From Candidatus Dietzia intestinigallinarum (GTDB lineage: Bacteria; Actinomycetota; Actinomycetes; Mycobacteriales; Mycobacteriaceae), in assembly GCA_019119875.1 (NCBI GenBank), contig DWWG01000152.1, forward strand, positions 1-63,819: DNA of 63,819 bases, written 5' to 3'. The position numbers were made by a program, and so were the translations under genes. The notes below the pieces were generated by a model. It saw only the letters and a program-made list of their open reading frames with translations. It had not been told where the DNA came from and made no database searches. Each line of letters opens with the position of its first letter. Position 1 is the first letter of the stretch. This document shows, in pieces, positions 38,367-48,964 of this stretch.

Positions 38367-40604
38367 TCAGCCCTCGTGTCGTAGCCAGACTGTCGCCCGG
38401 GGACCCACCGCGACCGTCGCGGAGTAGGGGCGCCCGTGATGCCCCTGTTCTTCGGCCCGAACGCCGCCGAGGTTGCCGACGCCGGATCCCTCGTAGTCGA
38501 CGGCATCGGTGTTGACCACCTCCGCCCAGCGACCTCCGGAGGGCAGACCGATCCGATAGTCGTGCAGCGGTCCGCCGGAGAAGTTGACGATGCACGCCAG
38601 GGTATTGCCCGCGTGATCGGTGCGGAGGAAGGACAGGGTGCTGTGGTCCGCGTCGTTGGCGTCGATCCACGAGAAGCCCGACGGGTCGTCGTCCAGCGAC
38701 CACAGGCCGGGGTTCTCGGCGTACCCGTTGTTCAGATCCCGCACGCAGGCGAGGATCCCGCGGTGGAACTCCCCCTCCCACCCCTTCAGGTCGGACCAGG
38801 TGACCCCGAGGTCGGCGTCCCACTCGGTGCTCTGCCCGAATTCCAGCCCCTGGAAGAGCAGCTTCTTGCCGGGATGGGCCCACATGTAGGCGTACAGGCC
38901 CCGGATGCCGGCGGCGCGGTCCCAGGACGTGCCCGGCATCCGCTCCCACATGGAGCCCTTGCCGTGAACCACCTCGTCGTGGCTCAACGGGAGGATGAAG
39001 CGCTCGCTCCAGGCGTACATCATGGAGAAGGTGATCTCGCCGTGGTGGTGCGAGCGGTACACCGGATCGAGTCCCACGTACCGCAGGGTGTCGTTCATCC
39101 ACCCCATGTTCCACTTCATGGAGAACCCGAGCCCTCCGGTGGATGTGGGGGCGGTGACCCCGCCCCAGGACGTGGACTCCTCGGCGATGGTGAGAACCCC
39201 CGGGTGCTCACGGTGCAGTGTCGCGTTGACCTCCTGGAGCAGTGAGATCGCCTCGAGGTTCTCCCGACCGCCGTGCCGGTTGGGCTCCCACTGTCCGTCC
39301 TCGCGCGAGTAGTCGAGGTAGAGCATCGAGGCGACCGCGTCGACGCGTAGACCGTCGACATGGAACTCCTCGGCCCAGAACAGAGCGTTGGCCACCAGGA
39401 AGTTGCGGACCTCGTGGCGCCCGAAGTCGAAGACGTAGGTGCCCCAGTCCGGCTGTACGCCGCGTCGGGGGTCGGGGTGCTCGTACAGGGGAGTGCCGTC
39501 GAATCGGCCGAGCGACCACTCGTCCTTGGGGAAGTGCGCCGGAACCCAGTCCACCAGCACACCGACACCCCTGGAGTGCAGGTGGTCGACCACGTACCGC
39601 AGGTCGTCCGGGGAGCCGAACCGACTGGTGGGAGCGTAATAGGAGGAGACCTGGTAGCCCCACGATCCTCCGAACGGGTGCTCGGCGACCGGCATCAGTT
39701 CCACGTGGGTGAATCCGGTCTCGATCACGTGGTCGGCCAGTTGGTGCGCGAACTCGCGGTACCCGAGGCCGGGGCGCCAGGAGGCGATGTGCACCTCGAG
39801 GACGGTCATCGGGGACCTGGAGTGATCACGGGTCGCGCGGGCGGCGATCCACTCGTCGTCGTTCCACTCGTGACGGGGCGTGAACACTCTTGAGGCGGTG
39901 GCCGGTGGCACCTCGGTGGCCGAGGCCAGGGGGTCGGCGTGGTCGACGGTCCGGCCGTCCGCACCGCGGACGCAATATTTGTAAAGGGCGCCGTCCCCGA
40001 CCTCGGGGACGAATAGTTCCCAGACACCCGACGAGCCGATCGACCGCATGGGGTGCGCGACGGGGTTCCAGCCGCAGAAGTCGCCGATCACGCTGACGCC
40101 GCGGGCGTTGGGGGCCCAGACCGCGAAGGACGTTCCGGTGACCGGCCCCTCGGCGGTGTCGTAGGTACGCACGTGCGCACCCAGGACGGTCCACAGCCTC
40201 TCGTGGCGGCCTTCGCCGATGAGGTGCAGGTCGACCTCGCCGAGCGTGGGGAGGAATCGGTAGCCGTCGGCGAGGATCCGGATCCGCCCGTCGGGATGGG
40301 TCACGCGGTACCGGTAGTCCGGCACGTCCCGCTCGGCGAGCGTCGCGTGGAACAGGCCCTCGCCGACCGGGGTCATCGGTACCACACGGTCGCCGAGGAG
40401 AATCTCCACCCGCACCGCACCCGGCTGCATGGTGCGCACCACCGTGCCGTCGCCGTCCGGGTGGGCGCCGAACACCGAGTGGGGATCGTGGTGCGTGCCC
40501 GAACGAAGCCTGGCGAGATCGTCGGCGGGGAACGGGGACGACGACCCGGCGCGCAGGGTCGGTGCGCCCGCCGGGGGGGTGCGCGTCTCGTGGTGCTGTG
40601 CCAT
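38367..40604 (-). CDS. glgB: 1,4-alpha-glucan branching enzyme
   Basis: Adds alpha-1,6 branches to alpha-1,4-glucan; 745 aa, GH13. It has the N-terminal N1 module ([12 protein letters not shown]), a CBM48 ([18 protein letters not shown]), and the catalytic barrel with nucleophile Asp422 ([10 protein letters not shown]), acid/base Glu ([11 protein letters not shown]) and [11 protein letters not shown]. It lies 10 bases after glgE, so the two are one operon. GlgE makes linear glucan that GlgB branches. Confidence 0.97.
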   Translation of the reverse strand: MAQHHETRTPPAGAPTLRAGSSSPFPADDLARLRSGTHHDPHSVFGAHPDGDGTVVRTMQPGAVRVEILLGDRVVPMTPVGEGLFHATLAERDVPDYRYRVTHPDGRIRILADGYRFLPTLGEVDLHLIGEGRHERLWTVLGAHVRTYDTAEGPVTGTSFAVWAPNARGVSVIGDFCGWNPVAHPMRSIGSSGVWELFVPEVGDGALYKYCVRGADGRTVDHADPLASATEVPPATASRVFTPRHEWNDDEWIAARATRDHSRSPMTVLEVHIASWRPGLGYREFAHQLADHVIETGFTHVELMPVAEHPFGGSWGYQVSSYYAPTSRFGSPDDLRYVVDHLHSRGVGVLVDWVPAHFPKDEWSLGRFDGTPLYEHPDPRRGVQPDWGTYVFDFGRHEVRNFLVANALFWAEEFHVDGLRVDAVASMLYLDYSREDGQWEPNRHGGRENLEAISLLQEVNATLHREHPGVLTIAEESTSWGGVTAPTSTGGLGFSMKWNMGWMNDTLRYVGLDPVYRSHHHGEITFSMMYAWSERFILPLSHDEVVHGKGSMWERMPGTSWDRAAGIRGLYAYMWAHPGKKLLFQGLEFGQSTEWDADLGVTWSDLKGWEGEFHRGILACVRDLNNGYAENPGLWSLDDDPSGFSWIDANDADHSTLSFLRTDHAGNTLACIVNFSGGPLHDYRIGLPSGGRWAEVVNTDAVDYEGSGVGNLGGVRAEEQGHHGRPYSATVAVGPRATVWLRHEG

Positions 40605-40614
40605 GGGTGTGCCT

Positions 40615-42633
40615 CTAATCCACGATGTGCGTGCGGTAGGACACCTCGACCCTACGTGCCGGATCGCAGGGCGGGATCACGACGATGTGCGCGACCGCGG
40701 ACCACGGCTCGAGGCGGATGAAGTTGCTCGGTCCCCAGTGGAACTCGGAGCCGGTCACCTCGTCACGGACGGTGAAGCGGGCGTCCGCGTCGTATCCCAG
40801 CGCCTCCATGTCCAGGGTGAGTGTGCCCTCCCGGGCGCCGTGGGGGTCGAGCGAGACGACGGTCAGGACACAGTCACCGGTGGCCGGGTCGAGTTTGGAG
40901 TAGGCGATGAGCTGATCGTTGTCCACCGTGTGGAAACGCAGCGTCCGCAACTGCTGTAGAGCGGGGTGCTCCCGTCGGATGCGGTTGAGCGTACGCAGCC
41001 AGGGGGCCAGTGACTGACCGGCGGACTCGGCCGCGGCGAAATCGCGCGGGCGCAGCTCGTACTTCTCCGAGTCCAGGTATTCCTCGCTGCCCGGTGCCAC
41101 GGGCTGCCACTCGTAGAGCTCGAATCCGGAGTAGACGCCCCAGCTGGGGGACATGGTCGCCGCCAGGGCCGCACGGATGGCGAACATCGCCGGACCGCCC
41201 CGCTGGAGTGAGTCGTGGAGGATGTCCGGGGTGTTGGTGAACATGTTGGGACGCGCCTCGTCGACGTGCGCGAGCAGTTGCCGGCAGAACTCGACGAGGT
41301 CGGCCTTGGTGGTCTTCCAGGTGAAATAGGTGTAGGACTGCGAGAACCCGCGGCGGGCCAGCCCGAACAGTCGGGCCGGTCGGGTGAACGCCTCGGCGAG
41401 GAACAGCACGTCCGGCTCGGTGCGTTTGACCTCGCTGATGAGCCGGTGCCAGAAGTCCGGCGGCTTGGTGTGCGGGTTGTCCACCCGGAAGATGCGCACG
41501 CCGAGCGATGTCCACAGTCGGACCACGCGCAGGACCTCGGAGTAGATCCCCTCCGGGTCGCGGTCGAAGTTGATCGGATAGATGTCCTGGTACTTCTTGG
41601 GCGGGTTCTCGGCGTAGGCGATGTGGCCGTCGGGCAGGACGGTGAACCATTCCGGATGGTCCCGGGCCCACGGGTGGTCGGGGGCACACTGCAGCGCCAG
41701 GTCGAGTGCTATGGCGACGCCCCGGTCCGCGGAGTACTCCACGAGCTCACGGAAATCTTCGATCGTCCCGAGGTCGGGGTGAACGGCGTCGTGGCCCCCC
41801 TCCGGGGAACCGATGGCCCACGGGGAGCCGACGTCTCCCGGTTCGGCGACCAGGGTGTTGTTGCGGCCCTTGCGGTTGATGTGGCCGATGGGGTGGACGG
41901 GCGGCAGGTACACCACGTCGAAACCCAGGTCAGCGGCGTGGTCGATGTATGCGCGCGAGGTGCGGAAGGTGCCGTGCACGGGCCGGCCGTCCTGATCCCG
42001 ACCGCCGGTGGAACGCGGGAAGAACTCGTACCACGAACTGAACTGGGCCTCGCGTCGGTCGACCCACACGCGATGGGTCTGCCCTGTGGTCACCAGCTCG
42101 CGTACGGGATCCGCGGCCATCGCCTCGGCGATCTCGTCGGACAGCGCCTCGCTGGTGCGGCGACGGGCGTCGCCCGGCCCCCGCAGCGCCGCCGCGGCGG
42201 ACAGCAACCGCGTCGCGCGGTCCCCGTGTCCGGCGGTCGTGGCCTGCTCCGCCGCCGTGCCGAGCACACGGGCCCCCACCTCGAACTCGTTGCCGAGCTC
42301 GTCGGCCCCGTGCCCGGCCGCCATCTTCTTGACGATCCCGTCCCGCCAGGTGGCGAAGGGGTCAGACCACGCCTCGACCCGAAATGACCACATTCCGGGC
42401 GCGTCGGTGGGCAGCAACGCGTGGACCGTGTCGGGTTCGGTCCCGGCGACCATGGTCGTGCGGGTGGAGGCGCCTCCCGGACGGCGGACCACCAGGGTGG
42501 CGGCCAGGGCGTCGTGGCCCTCGCGCCAGACGACCGCCGAGATCGGCAGGATCTCGCCCACCACCGACTTGGCGGGGAACCTCCCACACGCCACGAGCGG
42601 GCGGACGTCTTCGATGGCCAGACGGTCTCTCAC
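40615..42633 (-). CDS. glgE: Maltosyltransferase (alpha-1,4-glucan:maltose-1-phosphate)
   Basis: Extends alpha-glucan with maltose from maltose-1-phosphate, the trehalose-linked glucan route of mycobacteria and streptomycetes. The 672-aa GH13_3 protein has an N-terminal beta domain (about 1-110), insertion helices, and a catalytic barrel with nucleophile Asp385 in RVDNPHTKP and acid Glu414 in [12 protein letters not shown] start at 42633 has GAGAGGAG 7 bases upstream. A TAGCGT hexamer about 60 bases upstream is a possible promoter. Confidence 0.97.
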   Translation of the reverse strand: MRDRLAIEDVRPLVACGRFPAKSVVGEILPISAVVWREGHDALAATLVVRRPGGASTRTTMVAGTEPDTVHALLPTDAPGMWSFRVEAWSDPFATWRDGIVKKMAAGHGADELGNEFEVGARVLGTAAEQATTAGHGDRATRLLSAAAALRGPGDARRRTSEALSDEIAEAMAADPVRELVTTGQTHRVWVDRREAQFSSWYEFFPRSTGGRDQDGRPVHGTFRTSRAYIDHAADLGFDVVYLPPVHPIGHINRKGRNNTLVAEPGDVGSPWAIGSPEGGHDAVHPDLGTIEDFRELVEYSADRGVAIALDLALQCAPDHPWARDHPEWFTVLPDGHIAYAENPPKKYQDIYPINFDRDPEGIYSEVLRVVRLWTSLGVRIFRVDNPHTKPPDFWHRLISEVKRTEPDVLFLAEAFTRPARLFGLARRGFSQSYTYFTWKTTKADLVEFCRQLLAHVDEARPNMFTNTPDILHDSLQRGGPAMFAIRAALAATMSPSWGVYSGFELYEWQPVAPGSEEYLDSEKYELRPRDFAAAESAGQSLAPWLRTLNRIRREHPALQQLRTLRFHTVDNDQLIAYSKLDPATGDCVLTVVSLDPHGAREGTLTLDMEALGYDADARFTVRDEVTGSEFHWGPSNFIRLEPWSAVAHIVVIPPCDPARRVEVSYRTHIVD

Positions 42634-42779
42634 GTCGGTGCTCCTCTCGGCTGCCGGCCCGCCGGGACGGGCGGGTCACGCACCTGACGCTAGCGAAGGC
42701 GGGGCGATCCGGGAGCCGCGTCACCTCCGGTTCACCTGTGGGGGCCGTGTGCCTCGCCACGCCGATCGTCGATTCGGGG

Positions 42780-42785
42780 TTAGAT
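42780..42785 (+). promoter_or_regulatory. Putative -10 element for leaderless ABC ATPase gene
   Basis: TTAGAT ends 7 bases before the GTG at 42793. The ATG at 42784 overlaps this hexamer and is therefore unlikely to be the start. The 150-base gap to glgE holds divergent promoters and no gene. Confidence 0.45.
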
Positions 42786-42792
42786 GGGCGCC

Positions 42793-43632
42793 GTGAGCAC
42801 CGCGATCGACATCGACATCGACTCCGACCTCGTCCTGGATCTGAGGGACGTCTCGCTACGCCGCGAGGGCACCGACCTCGTGGGTCCGCTCTCCTGGCAG
42901 GTGGAGCTGGACGAGAGGTGGGTGGTGTTGGGGCCCAACGGTGCGGGCAAGACCTCGCTGCTGAAGATCGCCGCCGCACTGGAGTATCCGAGCACCGGCA
43001 CGGCGGTGATCCTCGGCGAGCAGCTCGGCCGCACGGAGGTGACCGAGCTGCGCAGCCGGTTGGGACTGTCGTCGGTCGCGGTCGCCGGCCGTATCCCCGG
43101 CGACGAGGTGGTGCAGGACCTGGTCGTCTCCGCCGGCTATGCGGTTCTCGGCCGGTGGCGTGAGCGGTACGAGAGACAGGATTTCGACCGTGCCGCGGAC
43201 ACGTTGGAGTCGATCGGGGCGGAGCACCTGGCCGAGCGGACCTGGGGGACGCTGTCGGAGGGCGAGCGCAAACGGGTGCTCATCGCCCGGGCGTTGATGA
43301 CCGATCCGGAGCTGCTGCTCCTGGACGAGCCCGGGGCCGGACTGGACCTGGGGGGTCGCGAGGACCTGGTGGCGCGACTGGGCGACATGGCGATGGACCC
43401 GGACGCCCCGGCGACCGTCCTGGTGACCCATCACGTGGAGGAGATCCCCACGGGTTTCACCCACGCCATGCTCCTGTCGGAGGGAGAGGTCACCGCGATG
43501 GGGCTGATCGAGGACGTGATCACCTCCGAGAACCTGAGCCGTGCGTTCGCCCAGTCGATCCAGGTCGATCAGATCGACGGACGGTACTTCGCGCGTCGGG
43601 CGCGCCGCGCCGGCCGTCACCGACGGGCATGA
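42793..43632 (+). CDS. ABC transporter ATP-binding protein (stand-alone)
   Basis: A 279-aa single nucleotide-binding domain: Walker A GPNGAGKTS, signature LSEGERKRV, Walker B LLLLDEPGAGLDL, and the switch His in LVTHHVEEIP. There is no membrane subunit nearby; the sequence is closer to the YlmA/ModF-like soluble ATPases than to import systems. By recall it matches M. tuberculosis Rv3041c, followed there too by a NUDIX gene (Rv3040c). It overlaps the NUDIX gene by 4 bases. Confidence 0.85.
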   Translation: MSTAIDIDIDSDLVLDLRDVSLRREGTDLVGPLSWQVELDERWVVLGPNGAGKTSLLKIAAALEYPSTGTAVILGEQLGRTEVTELRSRLGLSSVAVAGRIPGDEVVQDLVVSAGYAVLGRWRERYERQDFDRAADTLESIGAEHLAERTWGTLSEGERKRVLIARALMTDPELLLLDEPGAGLDLGGREDLVARLGDMAMDPDAPATVLVTHHVEEIPTGFTHAMLLSEGEVTAMGLIEDVITSENLSRAFAQSIQVDQIDGRYFARRARRAGRHRRA

Positions 43633-44375
43633 CCCGCGCGGAGCCGCCGCGGGCGTTCGTCCCCGAGGAGGTCCCCGTCCGCGAGGCGGCCACGGTCGCG
43701 CTGATCCGGGACGCCCGGGTCGGGGGCGGGGTGGAGGTGTTCCTCCAGCACCGGGTGTCCACCATGCAGTTCGCCGCGGGCATGTCGGTGTTCCCCGGCG
43801 GCGGCGTGGAGCCGCGGGACTACCTCGGCACCCGCGCGTGGTCGGGTCCGGAGCCGGGATGGTGGGCCCGGCGGTTCGGCATCGGGGTGGAGCGCGCGGC
43901 AGCCGCGGTACGGGGGGTCGCGCGGGAGCTGTTCGAGGAGACCGGTGTCCTGTTGGCGGAGCCGGCCACCGCGGGCGGCGCGGCGTCGCGCGAGGGCGGC
44001 CCCCGCCTCGCCGCCCGCCGCGCGCTCGACGCGGGGGAGGGCGACCTGGACGGCCTGCTGGAGCAGTACGGACTGGTCCTCGCGGCGCACCTGTTGCGTC
44101 CGTGGGACCGGTGGACCACGCCGGTCGGCCCGCCCCGTCGGTACGACACATTGTTCTTCGTGGCCGCCCTGCCCGAGGGCGCCGAGCCGGACGCCGTCAC
44201 GAGCGAGGCGCACTCGGCGGAGTGGATCCGGGCGGAGGACGCCGCGCACGCGGGCACGCTGGGGCACCTGGGCATGCTGCGACCCACGTTGCATGTGCTC
44301 GCGGACCTGGCCACGGCCGCCGATGTCGCGGAGGTTCTGGAGCGACCCCGGTCCATCGTGCCGGGTGGCAACTAG
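43629..44375 (+). CDS. NUDIX hydrolase
   Basis: A 248-aa NUDIX-fold protein expected to hydrolyse a nucleoside diphosphate linked to another group, possibly a CoA ester. The NUDIX box is split: GGGVEPRDY is followed by an insertion of about 30 residues (WSGPEPGWWARRFG) before VARELFEETGVLL with the metal-binding REL-EE-G. This interrupted pattern is typical of the NUDT19/Rv3040c-like branch. ATG start overlaps the ABC gene. Confidence 0.85.
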   Translation: MTRAEPPRAFVPEEVPVREAATVALIRDARVGGGVEVFLQHRVSTMQFAAGMSVFPGGGVEPRDYLGTRAWSGPEPGWWARRFGIGVERAAAAVRGVARELFEETGVLLAEPATAGGAASREGGPRLAARRALDAGEGDLDGLLEQYGLVLAAHLLRPWDRWTTPVGPPRRYDTLFFVAALPEGAEPDAVTSEAHSAEWIRAEDAAHAGTLGHLGMLRPTLHVLADLATAADVAEVLERPRSIVPGGN

Positions 44376-44378
44376 AGT
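44373..44378 (+). promoter_or_regulatory. -10 element overlapping the NUDIX stop codon, for the leaderless methyltransferase gene
   Basis: TAGAGT begins with the TAG stop of the NUDIX gene and ends 6 bases before the GTG at 44385. No ribosome binding site. Confidence 0.45.
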
Positions 44379-44384
44379 GCGCTC

Positions 44385-45611
44385 GTGACCCCGGAGGACC
44401 TGGAATTCCTGCTGACCGATGCCGGCGGCGCGCTGCTGGAGGCCGCCGCGGGCCTGGACTTCTCGCGTGCGAACGCGGTCGCCTCGACGGCGGCGCTGCG
44501 TCGCGTGGACCCTGTGCACGCGGCCGCGGCGATCGATGTGGTGACCGCGCGGGCTCGTGCGGCCGGCCGCCTCCGTGGTGCGCAGGACATGCTGCTCACC
44601 GGCGAGGCGGTCCAGCAGGCCACGGCCTGGCCCGTGGCGGCGCTGCGGGCCAGGCGCCTGTCGGGACGCGATGTGCACGACGTCACGTGTTCGGTGGGGG
44701 CCGAGTTGGCGGAGTTGGTCCGCACGGCCGACCGGGTGGTGGGGTCCGATCTCGACCCGGTGCGTGCCCGCATGGCCGCACACAACGTGCCCGGGGCGCT
44801 GGTGTGTGTCGCCGACGCGCTCGCACCGCCGACACGGGACACCGTGGTGGTGGCCGATCCGGCGCGCCGGGCGGGTGGGCGGCGCATCCATGATCCGGCC
44901 CGGCTCAGCCCACCGCTGCCGGCGCTGCTGGAGACGGTCGCCGCGCGTGATCACGCGCTCAAGTGCGCGCCGGGCCTGGACACCTCGCTCCTCGGCCACC
45001 GGGGCGAGGTGGAGGTGGTCTCGCTGGACGGCTCGGTCCGCGAGGCGTGCCTGTGGTCGGAGGGGCTGTCGGGTGGGGTGGGGCGCCGCGCGACCGTCGT
45101 ACGAACCGGGCCTGCGGGGCAGCCGGGGCCGTGGGGCGAGCCGGTGATCACCGCTGAGGGTGTCGCGGTGCACGTGGAGGAGGTGACCGACGGCGACGAC
45201 GACGACGTGGACGTCGACGGCGAACCGGAGCGTTTCATCGTGGATCCGGACGGGGCCGTGGTCAGGGCGGGGCTGGTGCGGCACTGGGCCCGCCGACACG
45301 GGCTCCGGCAGCTCGACTCGAGGATCGCTCACCTGACGGGCGCCCGGATCCCGGCCGGGTACTCGGGCTTCGAGGTGCTCCGGCGGTGTCGTCTCGACCG
45401 CAGGGAGCTGCGCCGTGTCCTCCGGGACCTGGACTGCGGCTCACTCGAGATCCTCGTGCGGGGCGTCGACGTGGACCCGGACGTGTTGCGTCGGTCGCTG
45501 GCGCTCAGGGGTTCGCGCCCCCTGGCGCTGGTGGTCACCCGTATCGAGCGGTCCGCGGTGGTCCTGGTGTGCGGGCCACGCACCCGCGCGAAGGACTATT
45601 CGAAGAGGTAG
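44385..45611 (+). CDS. THUMP-like class I SAM-dependent methyltransferase
   Basis: A 408-aa protein. The N-terminal half has a Rossmann-type SAM site (VHDVTCSVGAELAEL, DRVVGSDLDPVRARMAAHNV) and a degenerate catalytic stretch VVVADPARRAGGRR in place of an NPPY-like motif. The C-terminal part (about 290-405), with DSRIAHLTGARIPAGYSGFEVLRR, is the THUMP-like domain. An RNA substrate is likely; the family (M. tuberculosis Rv3037c-like) is uncharacterised to my knowledge. Its 3' end overlaps the convergent propeller gene by 16 bases. Confidence 0.8.
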   Translation: MTPEDLEFLLTDAGGALLEAAAGLDFSRANAVASTAALRRVDPVHAAAAIDVVTARARAAGRLRGAQDMLLTGEAVQQATAWPVAALRARRLSGRDVHDVTCSVGAELAELVRTADRVVGSDLDPVRARMAAHNVPGALVCVADALAPPTRDTVVVADPARRAGGRRIHDPARLSPPLPALLETVAARDHALKCAPGLDTSLLGHRGEVEVVSLDGSVREACLWSEGLSGGVGRRATVVRTGPAGQPGPWGEPVITAEGVAVHVEEVTDGDDDDVDVDGEPERFIVDPDGAVVRAGLVRHWARRHGLRQLDSRIAHLTGARIPAGYSGFEVLRRCRLDRRELRRVLRDLDCGSLEILVRGVDVDPDVLRRSLALRGSRPLALVVTRIERSAVVLVCGPRTRAKDYSKR

Positions 45612-47011
45612 ACCGCGCCCACAGCGGTGGTCAGGACGATGCGGCCGTCGGAGTCGATGCTCAGCCCGGACACCGGGCCGGTGGCTGCGGGCACGTCGAT
45701 GCGGTGCAGGGTCCGGCCGTCGCCGCCGTCGAGCACATGGATCGCGATTCCGGGTCCGGTGGTGTCCGCGCCGCCGCCGTCGCCGGAGCCCGCACCGTCG
45801 GTGCCCGAACCGCCGCCCGCGCGCACCGCCACCACCACCCGCCCGTCCTCGGTCGCCGCCGGATTGGTCAGCTGCTGCAGGTCGTCCCGCCGCCAGAGCT
45901 GACCGCCCGAACCGTCCTCGGCGCGGACGGCCACCACCGGTGAGGGGCCGGCGTCGTCGTCGTGGTCGTCGTCGGGGCCCCTCCACACGGTCGTGGTACG
46001 TCCACCGGTGACCACCGTGCCGTCCGGCAGCACCGCCGGAGGCAGATCCGGGCGGTACCCGACCGGGACCGACCACAGCTCGGCACCATCGGCCGTCGAG
46101 TACGCGCCCAGGTCTCCGTCCCGGGAGTGCACGTAGACCGTCTCGCGGTCGTCGGAGAGCACCACCGGCACCCCCAGCCGGCCCCCCGACAGGGGCGCGC
46201 GCCAGAGCTCCTCGAACGCGGACCGCTCCCGCTCCGACCCCGCCCGGTGGTAGCGGACGGCGACCAACTCCGGCTCGTCGGCGTCAGGGGTCCACACCGT
46301 GACATAGGCGGTCGCCGTCGCGGTGTCCACGGCCGCGGGCCCCGGCACCGGGCAGCCACGCTCGCCGATCCCACACCACGGCACCCCGTAACCGCGGTCC
46401 CCGGTCGTCACCGGGCCGGCCAGCCGTAGCGACGGCGAGGCGCTCAGCCCGGTGTGCGTGTTGACGACCTCGGCCGTGCCCTGGTGGGAGATCACCAACA
46501 GGTGCCGGTTGTCGAGCAACGTCACGGTGGTGGGCACGCCCCGCGTCGGCATGAACCAGCGGTGCTCCCCCTCCGCCGCGATCGCGGCCACACCGCCGTG
46601 CAACGGCACGAACAGTGACCCCCTGCCGTCGACGGTCGCGGTGATCCGCGGACCGTCCGTCGGCAGGCGCGAGCACCACCGCTTGCGGCCGTCCTCGGCG
46701 GACAGGGCGAACAGATTGCAGCCGCGCTCCGAGACCGTGGCCTGGAACGACGTCCCGATGCCGTCGGAGGAGGCGACCCCGATCGCCGGTGCCCCCAGCG
46801 TGCGCGACCACACCAGCTCCGGGGCCTCGGACACGGAGGCGTGGGCCCGACCCGAGTTGGGTGGGCCGCCGGTCACCGACGACCAACTGGCGGCCTGCTC
46901 GAGACGCGAATCGCCGGGCTCGGTACCGGAGGTGCACCCGGCCACCAACCCCACCGAGAGCGCGGTGACGGCCAGGATCCGCGCGGCGCGCGCTGTCGGT
47001 ACCGGTCCCAC
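45596..47011 (-). CDS. PQQ-binding-like beta-propeller lipoprotein
   Basis: A 471-aa exported lipoprotein: positively charged n-region, hydrophobic h-region and lipobox LVAGC with lipidated Cys26. The rest is a beta-propeller of repeated blades (LFALSAEDGRKRWCS, LGAYSTADGAELWSVPVG, VVAVRAEDGSGGQLWRRDD) like outer-surface PQQ-like proteins. No PQQ-dehydrogenase active site is present, so it is probably a scaffold or sensor. A matching gene, Rv3035 by recall, sits in the same place in M. tuberculosis. Confidence 0.85.
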   Translation of the reverse strand: MGPVPTARAARILAVTALSVGLVAGCTSGTEPGDSRLEQAASWSSVTGGPPNSGRAHASVSEAPELVWSRTLGAPAIGVASSDGIGTSFQATVSERGCNLFALSAEDGRKRWCSRLPTDGPRITATVDGRGSLFVPLHGGVAAIAAEGEHRWFMPTRGVPTTVTLLDNRHLLVISHQGTAEVVNTHTGLSASPSLRLAGPVTTGDRGYGVPWCGIGERGCPVPGPAAVDTATATAYVTVWTPDADEPELVAVRYHRAGSERERSAFEELWRAPLSGGRLGVPVVLSDDRETVYVHSRDGDLGAYSTADGAELWSVPVGYRPDLPPAVLPDGTVVTGGRTTTVWRGPDDDHDDDAGPSPVVAVRAEDGSGGQLWRRDDLQQLTNPAATEDGRVVVAVRAGGGSGTDGAGSGDGGGADTTGPGIAIHVLDGGDGRTLHRIDVPAATGPVSGLSIDSDGRIVLTTAVGAVYLFE

Positions 47012-47210
47012 AGATCCCCCCGTCGTCCACGACCCCCGCCACGGGAGTCACCGCATGAGACTAGTCGGACCCGCACCCCGGGGCCCGACGGACGCACCGG
47101 AGATCGGAACCGCGGCGGGGGGAATCCGTGGTGATCGGGCCGCGGGCGGACCCGACCGGAACTACCGTGACCGGCACCACGAAGCCCGACTTGAGAGGCG
47201 GACCCCCGCG

Positions 47211-48842
47211 ATGACAGCCGATTCCGGTCTGGACACACCCCTGAGCCCGCTGGGCTTCCTCGCCAAGGCCGCACTGGTCTCGCCCGACGCGACCGCGGTG
47301 GTCGACGGGCCCCGGCGCCAGACCTACGCAGAATTCGCCGACCGGGCCACCCGGCTGGCGTCGCTGCTGAAGATGCGTGGCGTCGCACGGGGAGACCGGG
47401 TCGGCGTGCTCGCACCGAACTCCGCGGAGGCGCTGCTCGCGCACTTCGGTGTCCCGCTCGCGGGGGCCGCGGTCGTCGCGCTCAACACCAGGCTCGCGCC
47501 CGCGGAGATCGCCTACATCGTCGACCACGCCGGTATCGAGGTGCTCATCGCCGACGCGGAACTCTTCGAGGGCCTCGGCGACGAGGTGCCCGAGGCGCTG
47601 CGGCTGGTCCTCATCGCCCCGGATGCCGACGGCGGCCAGCCGGACCCCGCGCGGTTCGGGCCGCGGGCCGAGGCGCTCGACGAGGCCCTCGCGCTGGCCT
47701 CTCCGCAGCCGGTGTCCTGGACCGTCGAGGACGAGGACGCGGTCATCGCCGTCAACTACACCTCGGGCACCACGGGGCGCCCCAAAGGCGTGATGTACAC
47801 CCACCGCGGGGCCTACCTCAACGCCCTCGGCGAGATCGTCCACCAGCAGCTCGACGCCGATTCCCGGTACCTGTGGACGTTGCCGATGTTCCACTGCAAC
47901 GGATGGTGCACCACATGGGCGCTCACCGGCGCGCGCGGAACCCACGTGTGTCTGCGCTCGGTCCGCGGTGACCAGATCTGGCGACTGTTCGACTCCGAGA
48001 AGATCAACCGTCTCGCCGGGGCCCCGGCGGTGCTGTCCACCATCGCCGACGACCCCGCGGCCAGGCCGGTGTCGGGCATCAGCATGGTCACCGCCGGCGC
48101 CCCGCCGTCCCCGACGATCCTGCGCCGGTTCGAGGAACTCGGGATCGACGTGACCCAGGTCTACGGACTCACCGAGACCTACGGCCCGTTCACGGTGTGC
48201 ATCCCGCAGCCGGACTGGGCCGGGCTCGACGCCGACGAACGGGCGGCCCGCAAGTCCCGGCAGGGGGTGGCGATGATCCACGCGGACTCCGTGCGCGTGG
48301 TCGAGCGGACCTCGCCGGGGGAGACGACGCTCGTCGACGTCCCCGCGGACGGGGTCACCATGGGCGAGGTCGTGATGACCGGAAACGGCGTGATGAAGGG
48401 CTACTTCCGCGATCCGGAGGCCACCGCGGCCGCGTTCGCGGGCGGGTGGTTCCACTCCGGCGACCTGGGCGTGATGCATCCGGACGGCTACATCCAGCTG
48501 CTCGACCGGGCAAAGGACGTGGTGGTCTCCGGCGGCGAGAACATCTCGACCATCGAGGTGGAGCAGGCTATCGCCTCGCACCCGGACGTCGTGGACTGCG
48601 CGGTGGTCTCCATGCCGGACGAGAAGTGGGGGGAGCGACCCAAGGCGTACGTCGTGGTGCGGCCGGGTTCGGAGCTCGACGAGGCGGGGGTGATCGAGCA
48701 CTGTCGGACCAGGATCGCGCGCTACAAGGTGCCCGGCGCGGTCGAGCTCACGGCTGCACTTCCGCGGACCTCCACGGGCAAGGTCCGCAAGAACGAACTG
48801 CGTGACGCCGCCTGGTCGGGTTGGGAGAAGCGCATCAACTGA
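47211..48842 (+). CDS. Long-chain fatty-acid-CoA ligase (FadD-type)
   Basis: Activates fatty acids to acyl-CoA; 543 aa. P-loop YTSGTTGRPKGVMYTHRG, TETYGPFTVC, the hinge HSGDLGVMHPDGYIQLLDRAKDVVVSGGENIS, and catalytic lysine in RTSTGKVRKNEL. ATG at 47211 gives normal length; the frame is open far upstream. It lies before etfBA, whose product takes electrons from acyl-CoA dehydrogenases, so both probably serve fatty acid oxidation. A hairpin terminator follows. Confidence 0.92.
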   Translation: MTADSGLDTPLSPLGFLAKAALVSPDATAVVDGPRRQTYAEFADRATRLASLLKMRGVARGDRVGVLAPNSAEALLAHFGVPLAGAAVVALNTRLAPAEIAYIVDHAGIEVLIADAELFEGLGDEVPEALRLVLIAPDADGGQPDPARFGPRAEALDEALALASPQPVSWTVEDEDAVIAVNYTSGTTGRPKGVMYTHRGAYLNALGEIVHQQLDADSRYLWTLPMFHCNGWCTTWALTGARGTHVCLRSVRGDQIWRLFDSEKINRLAGAPAVLSTIADDPAARPVSGISMVTAGAPPSPTILRRFEELGIDVTQVYGLTETYGPFTVCIPQPDWAGLDADERAARKSRQGVAMIHADSVRVVERTSPGETTLVDVPADGVTMGEVVMTGNGVMKGYFRDPEATAAAFAGGWFHSGDLGVMHPDGYIQLLDRAKDVVVSGGENISTIEVEQAIASHPDVVDCAVVSMPDEKWGERPKAYVVVRPGSELDEAGVIEHCRTRIARYKVPGAVELTAALPRTSTGKVRKNELRDAAWSGWEKRIN

Positions 48843-48850
48843 CAGACCCG

Positions 48851-48874
48851 CCACCACGGTCCCGGCCGTGGTGG
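48851..48874 (+). terminator. Terminator hairpin of fadD
   Basis: A 9-base-pair perfect stem, CCACCACGG (48851-48859) with CCGTGGTGG (48866-48874), and a 6-base loop, followed by the T-rich CGTTATTGTGTG. It lies 9 bases after the fadD stop. Confidence 0.6.
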
Positions 48875-48895
48875 CGTTATTGTGTGTCGCAGGAC

Positions 48896-48901
48896 CATAA
48901 T
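48896..48901 (+). promoter_or_regulatory. Putative -10 element for etfBA
   Basis: CATAAT about 60 bases upstream of etfB. The leader carries AGGAGG (48946-48951), 13 bases before the ATG, a longer spacing than usual. Confidence 0.4.
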
Positions 48902-48964
48902 CCGGTGCGTCCCGGTCAAATGGAGCGCACTCAGCCCCGACTCGCAGGAGGTCGACGCAGGCCC

